Of a DNA stretch of 64,000 bases, positions 24,147 through 37,400 are shown piece after piece. Location of the stretch: the NCBI GenBank assembly GCA_018857735.1, contig JABMCL010000020.1, positions 727,001-791,000 of the forward strand. Direction: 5' to 3'. Position numbers and translations under genes: made by a program. The stretch comes from Alviniconcha marisindica. Lineage: Eukaryota; Mollusca; Gastropoda; Provannidae. The first letter of the stretch is position 1. Each line of letters starts with the position of its first letter. The notes below the pieces were generated by a model that did not search any database, had not been told where the DNA came from, and saw only the letters and a list, made by a program, of their open reading frames with translations.

Positions 24147-24805
24147 TGTGCCATGTGCTTGGCTGTGACAATAAAAGACAGATTCTCTGTCTTGGAGGGG
24201 GTTGGGATTTAATCAGTGGAATGTGACGGTTATGCTGTGGCCCTTGTAACCTAAGTTGACTGCATCTCTAAACCCTTGTGTAAGAAGAGCAAGCCTGCAT
24301 GCAGACCAACAAAATACACCTGCCCGTTTTATCTGCCCTTTCACACTCTCCTTGAAAATGGGTTGGATGAATACTGTCTCTTCTCATAGACTTTCATGAT
24401 TTCTCAAGCAACCCCCCTCCCCCCACCCCCATAAAAAAAGTTTTTTTTTTTAATGCAAGCTTTAACGCAATCATTACAAAAAGAAAAGAAACAAAACAAG
24501 ACTTATTTTGAGCTGCAAGGTGTAGGATTATGCTGCACTGGAACCAGAAGAAAAACAACAACAACAAAAAAAGAGATCTGCCTTTCTATAAGCTGCAGTT
24601 CTGACACCATGCATGAGAACTTATTGTGTACAGCAGAAGCTTTGTGAAACAAAACCACTGAGGCCATAACAGCACTTCACCTGAACAGAAGCCAGTCTTG
24701 CAGGGACTAAAAAAAGAGAACTGCCTGGCAAAAACTGTCAATCGCTTTGTATTAAACAGACCTTTGCCTTCAAGTTAAATTGTCCTTCTGAGGAGCCTGT
24801 TTGGC

Positions 24806-25090
24806 CTTAGCGGTCACGCGTTAGGTTGGTAAGCACCCAGCAGAGGTTCAATTCCCTGCTACAGCGGTCCTTCCAGAGTTGTGGCTGGTGGACACTGTCT
24901 TCTGACTTTGTCCCTCAGAACTAATAAAATCCAGCTCTCCTTTCTGGTTCTGTTCTCTTCCAAAGTTATGGCTTGCGGACACCATCTTCTGATTTTGTCC
25001 CTCAAAATTCATGAAACATTAAAAGGGCTCTCATCGCTGCCCGTCTTAATGCAGAATAACTCTGGTGGTGAGAGCGTAGTGTTAGGTACA
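24806..25090 (+). mobile_element. tRNA-derived SINE, family B, copy 1
   Basis: A tRNA-like head with B box GGTTCAATTCC at 24845-24855 is followed by GACTTTGTCCCTC and by CTCTCATCGCTGCCCGTCTT. The body is shared with 30367-30575. An internal segment (ATGGCTTGCGGACACCATCT) appears duplicated. Confidence 0.7.
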
Positions 25091-26876
25091 TGGTACTCTA
25101 TCCTGGTATTTTTAGGTCTTTTGAGACACCTTTCTGTTCATTTTCATGCTCCCAACAGCTACTCTGTCGTACAGTGGTTTTGCTGTAGTACACCAAAATT
25201 TCATTTCCCCCAATATTTCATATTTTGGGGCATTGAAATTACTCTTCATAACAATTATGCAAAGTTAGATCTTGATACATATGATATGAAACCTGTTCTA
25301 GTCAGATGGAGCAGAGACCAATGTTGTTAGCGTTAAAACACGAGATCAGAAAATATTATGTTTACAGTTGTTGAATAAGAGGAACTTCCAAAAAGGATGC
25401 AAGGATACAAACCAAACCAAACCAAACCATATTTAAATGTTAAAATAGGCCAACATAAAAAAAGCAAAAATGTAGAAATAAGATCAGACACACACTCCAA
25501 AAAGTAGAGCCAGCTTACTGACATTAAGTAACAGTAAAAACTAAAACACTGGAGTAAAGTGTCACATGCTGAAACAGAACACTTCCCTTTGAAAAAAGAA
25601 ACAAACCCCAAACACAACAACAGCAATGTCAATGCAGATCAGTTAAAGTAAACACCAGGATCAATGTCGCTGTTGGTGAAAAGCTGTTACATTGTGTCGA
25701 AGAGTTCAGATCAAGAATGTTTCAAAATGCATGCACTTCTTTGTTGCCTGAATATTATTACATAATACTCATCACCTCTCCATTATTACTGTTGGAAACA
25801 CAGGACAAACACAGCAGTATTCACTTCTGAGTGAAAAAACAACAACCACCCACATACATAAAAACAACAACAAAAAGTGTGCCATTATAAGTAAACGAAC
25901 AGCCAATAAAAGCTTCATCTGCATAATTAAGTCTCTGTTTGTGAAGTAACATTTTATCCATAAAAAAACACTGTCATCACACAAACTTATGAGAAGATAT
26001 TCATCAGAACCGTAAGCATTCCATTTTCAGTCTGCCAACATTCAAAGCTTATCACACAAAAATTGCAAATGGAAGGAGAGTAGATACAACAAGAAGCAAA
26101 AGAACGAAGAATACAAGCTTTTGTGAAGAAGGTTTCCATGCTGCAGGATCCGCATGCTTTGATCACTCCCTTCTCTCTCACTCGGGTGAAGTGTAGTGAT
26201 AGCATTGGCTCAAGGTCACAGGCATTCTCAATGTCAAGGTCTTCATTCTCAATGTCAAAGTCTCTATCAGCAGACCAGTGCTGACAAGCAGTCAGTGCCA
26301 GGAAGAACAAACAAACAAACAAAAAGAGAGAAAACAACAACACAAGAACAAATCCTGCTGACAGGCTCACAATGCTTGCTTCTGCAGGCCATGAGAAAAC
26401 AAGCTTCCCGTTTTAAAGTCTTTTCTTGGCAAGATCAACCTTTGAGGTCAAGGTCACTGAGAGGTCAGCTTGCAAGGTCAAGACGATGGAAAGTTCAGCT
26501 TGCGAGGAACAGGCGGTGGAGGAATGTCCTCTGTCGGAACAGGAGGTAAGGGCTGCGGAGAGCAAGACAGATGAGAAACATGTAGCTGGAGATGACATTC
26601 ACTTAAACGCCATCACGGCAAGGATCATAATGCAAGGCTATTATACCTGTACAGTTTTGCAAGGCTTAGCAAGAGGCTAGAAGAAGCGCTGGAAGAGTGT
26701 TAGTGTTTCCAGGTATATGCTGTACACAGAGGTCAGTAAGGCTCCACCTTCAGCTGAGTTCCAAGCCAGAGAGACTGTGGCAGAGCTCTACTTTTCACTG
26801 TCACCCTCAGCAAACATTGCTGTTGTATTTTAACTTATTTGATGTACAGCAAGAGTAGGGGGTGGTATGGGGGTGT

Positions 26877-27006
26877 GGGGGGGGGGGGGGGGGGGGAGTG
26901 TGTGTGTGTGTGTGTGCATGAGTGGCCAAGTGAGTGAGTGAGCGAGTGAGTGTGTGTGTGTGTGCACGTGCATGTGTGCATGAGCGACTCAGTGAGTGAG
27001 TGAGTG

Positions 27007-27054
<48 letters not shown>

Positions 27055-27090
27055 TGTGTGTGTGTGCATGTGTGCGTGTGTGTGTGCATT
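26877..27090 (+). repeat. G20 homopolymer followed by (TG)n/(GAGT)n tract
   Basis: A run of 20 G at 26877-26896 is followed by TG repeats with GAGTGAGTGAGC interruptions. Confidence 0.95.
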
Positions 27091-27596
27091 TGTGCATGTA
27101 TGAGTTTGGGGGAAGGGTGCATGTGTACGTGCATTGTATGCACACATGCATAACAGTGATCAATGCGTGACACCTTAACAGCAAGATAAGGACCCTGTAC
27201 TTCTCACTGGGCCAAATAAAAGTAAAATGCTACGTCTAACACTGCATACACCTTTATGGGTGTTCAATAAACCCATCCACCAACGCCCGTGCGGCCACCC
27301 TGGCCCACAGATGAAAAAATAAAAAAAAATAAATGCCTGTAACTAAACCCACACAGTATCCACTGGGAAACAATCGTCAACTTAAAAAATGTAGCCACCA
27401 ACACATCAGACATCTCTGCAATGTAACATCACTGTTACATTCCATACCACCAAAGACATCTCGGCTTTCAGCAAGTCTAACGGGAAAAACTCCAAATCAG
27501 CACCACTGCTGGAAGCAAGTCTGGTGCCAGGCATCAGCCCAGGTCTCCCGCCAGAGCCGGGGTCAACGAGAGCTAAGCAAAACACACAGGCAAGCG

Positions 27597-27769
27597 TCAG
27601 AGGTGAAATATTTTGCTGAGAATGCTGACCTTTTGCCGGTGGGAGGAGGTGGAGGTGCGTCGGGGCACAGGTGGGGGCTCCGGGGTGTTGACGTTGGTGT
27701 AGTCAGACGAGGCTGTCTTCTCTGGCAACGGTGGGGGCTCCTGCATCATCATCTCGGGGTCGCTGGCAT
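27597..27769 (-). CDS. DOCK1: DOCK last exon (24): Crk-type SH3 ligand tail and stop
   Basis: Acceptor CCACATACCCAG lies at the edge of a 29-bp array; phase 1 in; TGA at 27597-27599. Encodes about 56 residues. EPPPLPEK has the PxLPxK form preferred by the Crk N-terminal SH3 domain, and EPPPVPRR is a second PxxPxR ligand. It ends [13 protein letters not shown]180 binds Crk through similar C-terminal motifs, so that role is expected. Confidence 0.92.
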
Positions 27770-30700
27770 CTGGGTATGTGGGGGAATAAAGGTACAAACT
27801 TGGTATGTGGGGGAATAAACGTACAAACTGGGAATGTGGAGGAATAAACATACAAACTGGGTATGTGGGGGAATAAACGTACAAACTGGGTATGTGGGGG
27901 AATAAACGTACAAACTGGGTATGTGAGGGAATAAACATACAAACTGGGTATGTGAGGGGAATAAACATACAAACTGGGTATGTGAGGGAATAAACATACA
28001 AACTGGGTATGTGGGGGAATAAACATACAAACTGGGTATGTGGGGGAATAAACATACAAACTGGGTATGTGGGGGAATAAACATACAAACTGGGTATGTG
28101 GAGGAATAAACATACAAACTGTGTATGTTGAAGAATAAACAAACAAAGTATGTGAAACAAAGTATGTGGAGGAATAAACACACAAATGTTGAAAAGGATA
28201 TGGAATCTAACATTACTGAAACACGTGCACACACACACCCCCCCCCCCCCCCCCCCCCCGCCCCCCCCCACACACACAAATTCTATGACACTGGCACAGA
28301 TGAGAAGGCAAATTTACCGATGCAGCTCATCTGTCTCCTGATTGTTAGAGAAGACATTACTCTCTGAGGATGTGATGCTACTGATAGTGCTCACCACTCA
28401 CTTGGTAGTCAGTCTGATGTGATGGTATTCCATGCGGTTGTGATGCCACTGATGGTGCTCACCACCCACTTGGTAGTCAGTCTGATGTGACGGTATTCCA
28501 TACGGATGTGATGCCACTGATGGCACTCACCGGTCACTTGGTAGTCAGTCTGATGTGACGGTATTCCATACGGATGCAAGGCTACTGATAGCGCTCATCA
28601 CTCACTTGGTAGTCTGTCTGATGTGACAGTATTCTCTACGGTTGTGATGCTACTGATAGCGCTCACCACTCACTTGGTCGTCAGTCAGATGTGACGGTAT
28701 TCCATACGGTTGTGGTGCCACTGATGGTGCTCACCACTCACTTGGTAGTCAGTCTGATGTGACGGTATTCCATACGGATGCGAGGCTACTGACGATGCTC
28801 ACCAGGCACTCACCTGACAGTCTCTTGGAGGTGTAAGGCTTCACCCGACAGTCTGTGGGAGACGACATTATTCTCTGCAGCGCTCACCACTCACCTGACA
28901 GTCTGTTCGACGTGACAGTACTCTCCGAGGATGCGAGGCTATTGATGCTGTTCGTCTTGCTGCCCATCTGATATCCGCTTGGTGGGCGACTGCCACGACG
29001 CTCTGAGTCTGGGCGAGGTGGGCGCCGTGGTGTCAGCTGTTAACACACTTTCCTCTGTAACTCGCACTTTCTTTTTGTACATTCACCTCCTTCTGTCTCC
29101 CTCTGTCAGGCTTTTATTCTACCAACTTTTTCTTCCATGAAACTTACCCACCTCAAAGTTAATTCAGCTAATTTACTGTACCAGTCACATAAAACTGTAC
29201 AGTAGAGTCTGACATGCATGAAGCCATGTGTGAGACAGTGCCTGTTCTACAGGACCATGATTAGCATTAGCAGGGCTCTTTGCAGAATCATGGGGTCCCG
29301 CTGTTAAAGGAACTATCCCTCTCAAAAACATCGCTAGACGTCCCACTGGCAGAAGAGATCAAAAACAAATAAAACCCTGTTACAACTGAAACTTTACAAT
29401 TCTGTTTGCTTTTAAAATACCCAGCTGATTTCACATCAAATTTAGACAGCCCTTTTCCCCTATGTGTGCACTGACTCATTTGACACACATTTTCAAAGAA
29501 AGTCATTAGTTCTGTGTTGTTTTGTGTGTGTCTCTACTACCCTGTTGTTGTATTTTGTGTCTCTACTACCCATCTGGGGAGGGGGGAAAAAAAAGATTGA
29601 GAAAATTATCTCCATCCAGACATCCACTCTCATAAGTCAGAATGGCTCACTGCTGGTTTTACCGTCAGTTTCTATCCATCACAAACTAAAAGCGAGTCCA
29701 GGAGTCTGGCTCCATAGCCCAAGACACTGAGTGATTAATCACTTCAAGTCCAGTCACCAGTGACATATTTGTTAATCTGCCATTTTCATTCACTTTTCAC
29801 TCACTAGATACCGACATATCCCAGTCTAATGGACTACAAGTGTACTCCAGGAAGGCTTTCACCCTTCACCCTTCAAAAACAAATCTCTTGAATCTACCCA
29901 TATGTTCTTAAATGAAAAATTGTTGGCAATGGTGGAGATCATGGCCTGCCTCACCTTTTACTGTTTGATCGCAAAATGGATCTCACAATTCCACAGTGAT
30001 CTCTGCTTCAATCTGGCAGCCAAATCAATGATGGCAATGACTGTTTTTGCAGTGATTACTTCTGCATTTGCCTCCTTCACTGACGTGTTGTTTTCCATCC
30101 GAAAGGCTATGGAACAGCCTTGAACAAAATTGCGGCTGTTCCATTGCTGTTCCAATCGAAAACAATGTCACTGAAGTAAGCAAATACACAAGTAATTGTC
30201 ACCCCCAAAAAATCAATTATTGGGCTGCCAGATCAAAGTGAATGTCTCTGGGGAATTGTGTGATCCATTCTGTGACTGAGAGTCAACCAACTTCACACTA
30301 AAGGTGGGGGAGTTGGGGGTGGGGGTGGAAGTGGGGGGGGGGGGGTAAAAGCTCCACAATGTGAGCTGGTTTGGCCTAGTGGTAAGGCATTAGGCTGGTA
30401 AGCAGAAGGGCCTTGGCTCAATTCTGCTCCTGCTCTCCCATCTCTTCGAAAAGGCTGTTGTTTGTGCGATACTGTCTTGTGACTTTGTCCTTCACAATAA
30501 AAAATGTAAATGGCTCTCATCGCTGCCCATCTTAATGCACGAGTCATTCTGGTGGTGAAAGTGTAGCGACAGGTATATAATCTCCCTCTTCCCCCACCTC
30601 CATTCACCTGTCCCTAATAAGCCTTATGGTTTCTGTGGATGTAAAGCACCATGAAAGAGAGAAAGATCTCCACCATCACCAACTGGTTGGTGCCTGATGC

Positions 30701-33034
30701 CAAGTTTCAATAACAGGACATTTCGCTCAGATCTGTTGTCATGGCTAAAGCCAAGAGAGCAAGCGTAATTAATTTCATACATCAACATTAATTGCATCAT
30801 TTTTTATATATTTTTTTTCTTCCAATCTAACCAAGACTTTGAAACAGCTCAGGCGCACGGCGAGCCGCAACTTTGAAAAAAAAAAAAAAAGCTCAAAGGA
30901 AATAAAGAGTTCAGTTTTACATATGCTCAAATCGATGCAAATCAAAGCATTTGCAAAATAAGATAAGCATGTCCAAATGGAATGGCAAAAAAGAATAAAG
31001 AAAAAGCTTTACAGAAACTGAAAGTTGGCATACACACATTATGTATGTAAAGATGTGTTTTTTTGGCATCACGCATTGGAAAAAGTGGTCAATCCAAACT
31101 GAAAAAGCTTGAAATAACTGATGTCCAAAGCAGGCTTGTAAAAACAATATTAAGAATTTACATGAACAGGAGAGGTAAAAACAATATTTATAATTTACAC
31201 AAATTACATGGACAGGAGGGATGGAGGGATTTTGCAACATTTACTCAACATACTGTCCTCCTTCATATCAGTGTGAATCATGAATTTCTTCATGAATGTC
31301 ACACTTCTCTCCTTCCCTGAATCAACACAAAACACTGATCCACATTCCTGACACTATCATTCTGTTTATCAACATGAATCATTAATCCACTTCCTCACAT
31401 TTTTTTAAATTTGTTTTTACCATTCTGTAAACCAGTATGAATCACAAATCTTACCCTAACCATACAATTTGTCATCTTTTTGCAAACCAGCATGAATCAC
31501 AAATCTTACTCTAACCCTGAAATTTTCCATCTTTCTGTAAACCAGTATAAATCACAACTCTTACCCTAACCCTAATATTTAAAAAAAACTTTCTGTTTCT
31601 GTAAACCATCATGAATCATTTAGCTAATTAACCCTAACATTTTCTATCTTTCTGTAAACCAGCAATAAATCACAAACCTTAGCCTAACTTTTCATTTTAT
31701 TTTATATATGAATCACAAATCCTACCCTAACCCTAACATTTTAAAAATCTTTCTGTAAACCAGCACAAACCACAAATGGCCTAAAAATGACAGACCCCAT
31801 ACCCAAACATGACAGACCCCATACCTAAACATGACAGACCTCTACAGACAAACAAGGCCACTAACTGGGTATTCGGGCTGCTTGTCTTTTTAAGCCCGCT
31901 GTCCTCTCATAAAAGACTGATGACAGAGTGCACTCAAAACTTAGAACTATAATTCATCGAGGGAAATGTAGTGCGTGCCTTCTTTCAGTTTTTCTTTTTA
32001 AAAGTGCACTCAAAACTCAAAACAGAGTGCACTCAAAACTTAGAACTATAATTCATCGAGGGAAATGTAGTGCGTGCCTTCTTTCAGTTTTTCTTTTTAA
32101 AAGTGCACTCAAAACTCAAAACAGAGTGCACTCAAAACTTAGAACTATAATTCATCGACGGAAATGTAGTGCGTGCCTTCTTTCAGTTTTTCTTTTTAAA
32201 AGTGCACTCAAAACAGAGTGCACTCAAAACTTAGAACTATAATTCATCGACGGAAATGTAGTGTGTGCCTTCTTTCAGTTTTTCTTTTTAAAAGACCCTG
32301 ACAGAAAAGTAGACATCATCTGATTTGCTTTAATAAAGCAGCGTGCCTTCTTTCAGTTTTTCTTTTTAAAAGACCCTGACAGAAAAGCAGACACCATCTG
32401 ATCTGCTTTAATAAAGCAGCGGAACCGTTTCAAAAGGCACTGGTGGGTAAACTTCTGAAAGAAGGCGAAGGGCAGTTTCCCAACATGGAGGATGGAAGCT
32501 GGCAGGCTGATAACACGGAGGCGTTGTCACTAGCCATCTTTTTACAATACAATACAATACAACTTTATTGCTAAATGTCTTGCTCTTTTGGTATATTTTC
32601 TCTAGAAGGAAGCATTAATTTGAATAAACTGAAAACTGTAACAAAAAAATTAAAGCACACCCAAAACAATGTGAAGTACCACCTCCCCCCCCCCCCCCCC
32701 CCCCCCCCCCCCACCTCCCAAACAGTTCATTCAAATCGTATAAAATAAAATAAATAAAAAACCAAAAAGAAGAAAAGAAATACAGCGAAACAGACATCAG
32801 AAATACAGGGAAAGCACAGACAGCCTTTCAACAACCAAAGTGTACATGCAGCTAGCAAAGTCTAATCAATAATCAATTAAATAAAAAGAAGATATTAATA
32901 ATTCAAAAAATATTTACAAGTACACTTACTTTTTCAGAAACAGTTACTGCAACATTATTTTGTTTGTAATATTCTGCAAGAATTTTAGTTGGGGGGTGGG
33001 GGTCTTCTTTTTCTAAATGCATAGCAGGTTCCTA

Positions 33035-33113
<79 letters not shown>

Positions 33114-33443
33114 TGCATGTGTGTAACTGTGTGTCAGTTTGAGTCAACATGTGTTTGTGGGTAGAAACTGTTTACGCAGGGTTATGAAAAGAGATTGAAA
33201 CAAATGCAATGTAATGTCATGGTTGATATTTCAAGTACGCCACTGGTGGTATAATGAATCAGAGAAAACATTACTCAACTGGATAGAAAAAAGAAGATCT
33301 TACTGGATATTTGCTGTTATTAGCAGAGTATATAATGTAAAAATAATAATAACTGAGGGTTACCATTATTATCAGTAATAGCACTGTGGTTAGTATCATT
33401 ATCACCTCATTTAATTTCTGTTTGTTTGGTTTTTGTGTGTGTG

Positions 33444-33524
<81 letters not shown>

Positions 33525-34396
33525 TATGGTTCTCGTCATCTTTTATATATATATATGCACAAAAGAGATTTATGACTTTGTTACTGATCTAGAAAATGAA
33601 CATGTTAGTATTCGTTCAGTTTTGAAGGATTCTGAGAAGTAACATTATACTGTTTGACGAAACACTATTTGATGAAACAAAATTTATAGAAATCCTCAAA
33701 ATTTTCATTTTTAATGGCCGGGCAGAGAAAAGGGGGCCATGGGAACCGTTTCAGATATTCCCTTGTGGGCAATACATCGCCACCCACTCTCTCATTTGCA
33801 TCAAACCAGAACACAAGACACAGGAACATGCGTGTGTACAGATGAGGAAGTCATTTGTTACTTTGCAAAGGTAGGAAACGAAATGCTTTGTAAGCTACAA
33901 CTTGTAACTGTGTCAGCACCAGCACCGGAACAGAAACCATCACACTACATAAGGGAAGAAGTACACACATGGATTTACACGTGTTACGGAGTTAGTACGA
34001 CTGACAGAGCAGAACTCTCTGGTTAAAAAGTCCGAAAGAGGCAATCCAGCAGCCCACAGAAGCCAAGGGTGTGGATACACGCATTCCAATTAATTGTTGG
34101 AGATGAATTAGTAGAGGAAAGTAAGAATGAACGAAGGCATGTAGTTCAGTAGCCGTCACTTCCTCTCCATGGGCTGGTGGGCTGGTTAAGGTTGTTCATC
34201 TGGTAATGGGCTGTTAGCTACTGGTACTGCCTTTCCTTGTGAGACGACGACTTATGCAGGTTAACCTTTTCTCCTGGTGTAACTGTCCTGATTATTAAAA
34301 AAATGACTTCCCAAGAGCCACAAAAACCTAAAGAAGATAAAAATATAAATAAATAAAGGGGTGGGGGCAGAGCTGGGTGTGTGTGGGGTTAGGGGT

Positions 34397-34435
<39 letters not shown>

Positions 34436-37400
34436 GGGGGGGGGGGGGTAAGATGTGTAAAAACTGTGTCAATATTGAGTCTTTTCAAATTCCTTTTTTT
34501 TCTTTTTCTGTTTTTATTTTATACTTTAGTTTACACTTTTCCTATACATACAATGGAACCTCCTTTAAAACAGGTGGTTGCTTCTTACCAACAGAAATTG
34601 TGAGTTTTACAATGACGAGAAAAGGGTACAGTTGATTCACTGTGTTCTCAGCAGCATTTCATGTGTAAGGGGTTTTATGGAGCCCCTCTCAACTGTCAGA
34701 ACAGCTGAACCTGACATCGGTTATTCTTGGTCTACGACCTAAAGTCATCCTACTTTTGAACCCTCATTCAAATCTACTGTTCAACTGTCCCCTCTAACAA
34801 TATCAGCTCAAATCTTCTACAACCTACTTTTAACCAACCCACATAAAACATGACTCAAATCTGCTTTTCAACTGCCCATCTGAAAACAAAATTCAAATCT
34901 ACTCAATGCTACTTTTCAACCTTCTCATCTAAAAACAAATTAAAAATGTACTGTTCAGTCTTCCCATCTAACAACATTTAAAATCTACTGTTCAATCTTC
35001 ACATCTCCAAAGCTCAAAACTACTTTTCACCCCAAAGATCAGATCTAACAAGACTCAAAACTACATTTCACTCCTAAGATTTAACACCAAGGTTCAAAAC
35101 CACATTTCAACAACTATTTTTTACCTTTCATATCAACAGCAAAGCTCAAAACTACTTTTCAACCCTCAGATCGAACACAGCTCAAAACTACTGTTCAACC
35201 CTTCAAATCAGCAACAAAGCTCAAACCACTTTTTAACCATTAGATCTAACAAGACTCAAAACTTTTACCTCTCAGATCTAACAAGACTCAAAACTATTTT
35301 TCACCCTTGATATCAACAACAAAGCTTGCACTGCTTTTCACCCTTTAGATCTAACAACAAAGTTCAAACTCTTTTTCACCCCTCAGAAATAGCAACACAG
35401 CTCAAACTACTTTCCCTACTTGTCACACCCCCCCCCCCCCCCCCCCCACTTCGAAATAAAGCACACAGTTTCATGAAGCAATTAATTCTAGCTCTCCCAT
35501 TCAATAAGTCAACTCTTCTTCAACTTTTCAAACATCCTATCTAGACAGAAACAATTGATCAAATCTACTTTTCAACCCTCTGATCTAAAACCATTTTTCA
35601 AAAAAGTTATAACTTTTCAAACCTTACATCTAGAAAGAAGTCTACTTTAATCTACTTTGCAGCCCAGCACACTAAACAATGAAGTCTGCTTTTCTACTTT
35701 AATTTAAAGCAAAGCTCAAATCTACTCAGCTACTGTTCTTTTCTCGACCCTCCCATACACAAATAACCCAATTCTACTCTCTTTTTTAATCCATCTAAAA
35801 AGGTTTTAAAGCATAAAAAACAAAACAACGCCTTTCAATCCAGCCATCTTAAAAACAAAAACAAAACAAAACAGCTGCTCAAATCTACTACTATTCTTAG
35901 TCTTGATTAATTCAGTTTGTTTGCTATCCTAAAATTCCCTACCAACAATGGCGTTCTGAAGCAATCATAAACATTTCTTTTGAAAGTGAAGGGGAGTGCT
36001 AAGAATAAAGTGGATCCGAAAGTTCCCTCTCCCCTGACAACTGAATTATGACTGTGAAATAAACACAAACAGGGAAGCAACTGAAGGGGTACGGAACAGA
36101 AGAATACAACCACTGAACAGATCAACGGAGAAATGAAACTTAAGAAAAAGGGAAGCAACTGAACGGCTACATGCCTGCTCATTCAACACGAAAAGCTCGC
36201 AGGAGTTGCGTTGGCTGCTATCGCCGCCGCCACTGAGCTGTTCCGTGACCTGCGACACTCTCTTTTTTAAGTGGCTCAAGCTGACCTTTGACTGCGACTT
36301 GCTTGCCTGCGGAGTCGAGCCTGACCCTTTATCCTTCACCCACACTGACTGTGAGCGAGCCGCAGAGTTACGGGGAGTTGTCATTGACGAGTAACTTGGT
36401 GCTCTGAAAGTCAAAAGTTGGCATTACGTCAAAGAGTGCACGTTTACTGCAGGATCCACTTCCACAAAGTGGCAGCATGTATTCTGCATTTGACTGTGCA
36501 ACCATTACGTGATTATGGCCTACCTGTACAACAGTGCATGACAGGAAAACAGCAAACACACCCGGCTCCATCTTTTCTAAGCCTGTATCACTGGAAAGAG
36601 ACATCTGGAGCTGCTTCCTTAGACTTAAAATAAAGCAAATAATGGACTCCCTCAAACCCCACAAACCCCCCAAAACAAAACATTTTTCAATAAAAGTTGA
36701 ATAATGGATACTGAACTAAACTAACAAGTTGATGTCAGAAAAATGTTGTGATGACCTCTTGTAACATAATTATACCAAATCAACAGGCAACTGATAGGAA
36801 AATAAACAGTATGATGCAAAGGCTCTTGACAAAGACTAATATGTGAAAGATCACCATGACAGTGTCCAAACAAATTTAATCAACAGTTTAAGAATACAGA
36901 ATAGTGAATAGAGCTTAAGAATAGAGAATAGTGAACACCTAGAAAATAGTAGAAAAAAGGGGGAAAGAAAAGAAAAAAGAAACAAAAGAAAGAAAGCTGA
37001 TGCAAATCCCACCATTTCTGTCATGATCAAATCATAGGTGAGTCTCAAATCACAATAATCAGTGACTACTGTACTGATGCTTGCTAGCAAAGCACAAAGA
37101 TTATTGCTGTTTAGCCAAATCCCATCTAAAAAATTGAGCAATATTTGAACTTCTCGTATATAATTAGAAATGAATAACCTGGGCCGTCCACCAGCTGACT
37201 GCACCATTGGAAAGTGAGAAGCAAAATTAATGTTTTATATATATATAATACTACGCATGAAAATGAAAAAATAAAAATTCTATTATGACTTCTCTTCTGA
37301 AATGTGAACCAGAGTATATATACTGATATCAAAAGTGTGAAAACAACACAACAACAGAATAAAAAACCACAAAGACCAAAAACTATAAATGAAATTAAGA

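Larger units (their letters stand above)
20657..27596 (-). other. Probable DOCK 3' UTR and intergenic DNA; no coding exons seen
   Basis: A/C-rich on the + strand (T/G-rich in DOCK sense orientation). It contains a 51-bp minisatellite (21690-22310), a 21-bp repeat (24079-24146), a tRNA-derived SINE (24806-25090), a (TG)n tract at 23294-23325 and a G20 plus TG tract at 26877-27090. No supportable gene. Confidence 0.5.
29037..36249 (-). other. 7.2 kb DOCK intron 22
   Basis: No further coding exon recognised. It contains a SINE (30367-30575), a CCCTAA-bearing degenerate repeat (31378-31790), a 99-bp array (31925-32402), an ACAAT-tail element (32543-32580), C28 (32685-32712), three (TG)n tracts and a 1-kb degenerate array (34745-35760). 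A phase-0 cassette exon could be hidden here. Confidence 0.6.

Noticed and set aside
27703..28279. 160-226-codon - strand ORFs before the last DOCK exon
   Set aside because: The 29-bp array reads through because three units equal 87 bp. Only the final part after 27769 is the exon.
31378..31790. Possible interstitial telomere repeat (CCCTAACCCTAA)
   Set aside because: Only two hexamers per ~57-bp unit, separated by unrelated sequence, so part of an ordinary minisatellite. TTAGGG-type arrays are absent.
33739..34026. 95-codon + strand ORF
   Set aside because: Antisense in a DOCK intron, with no recognisable motif or splice-site support.
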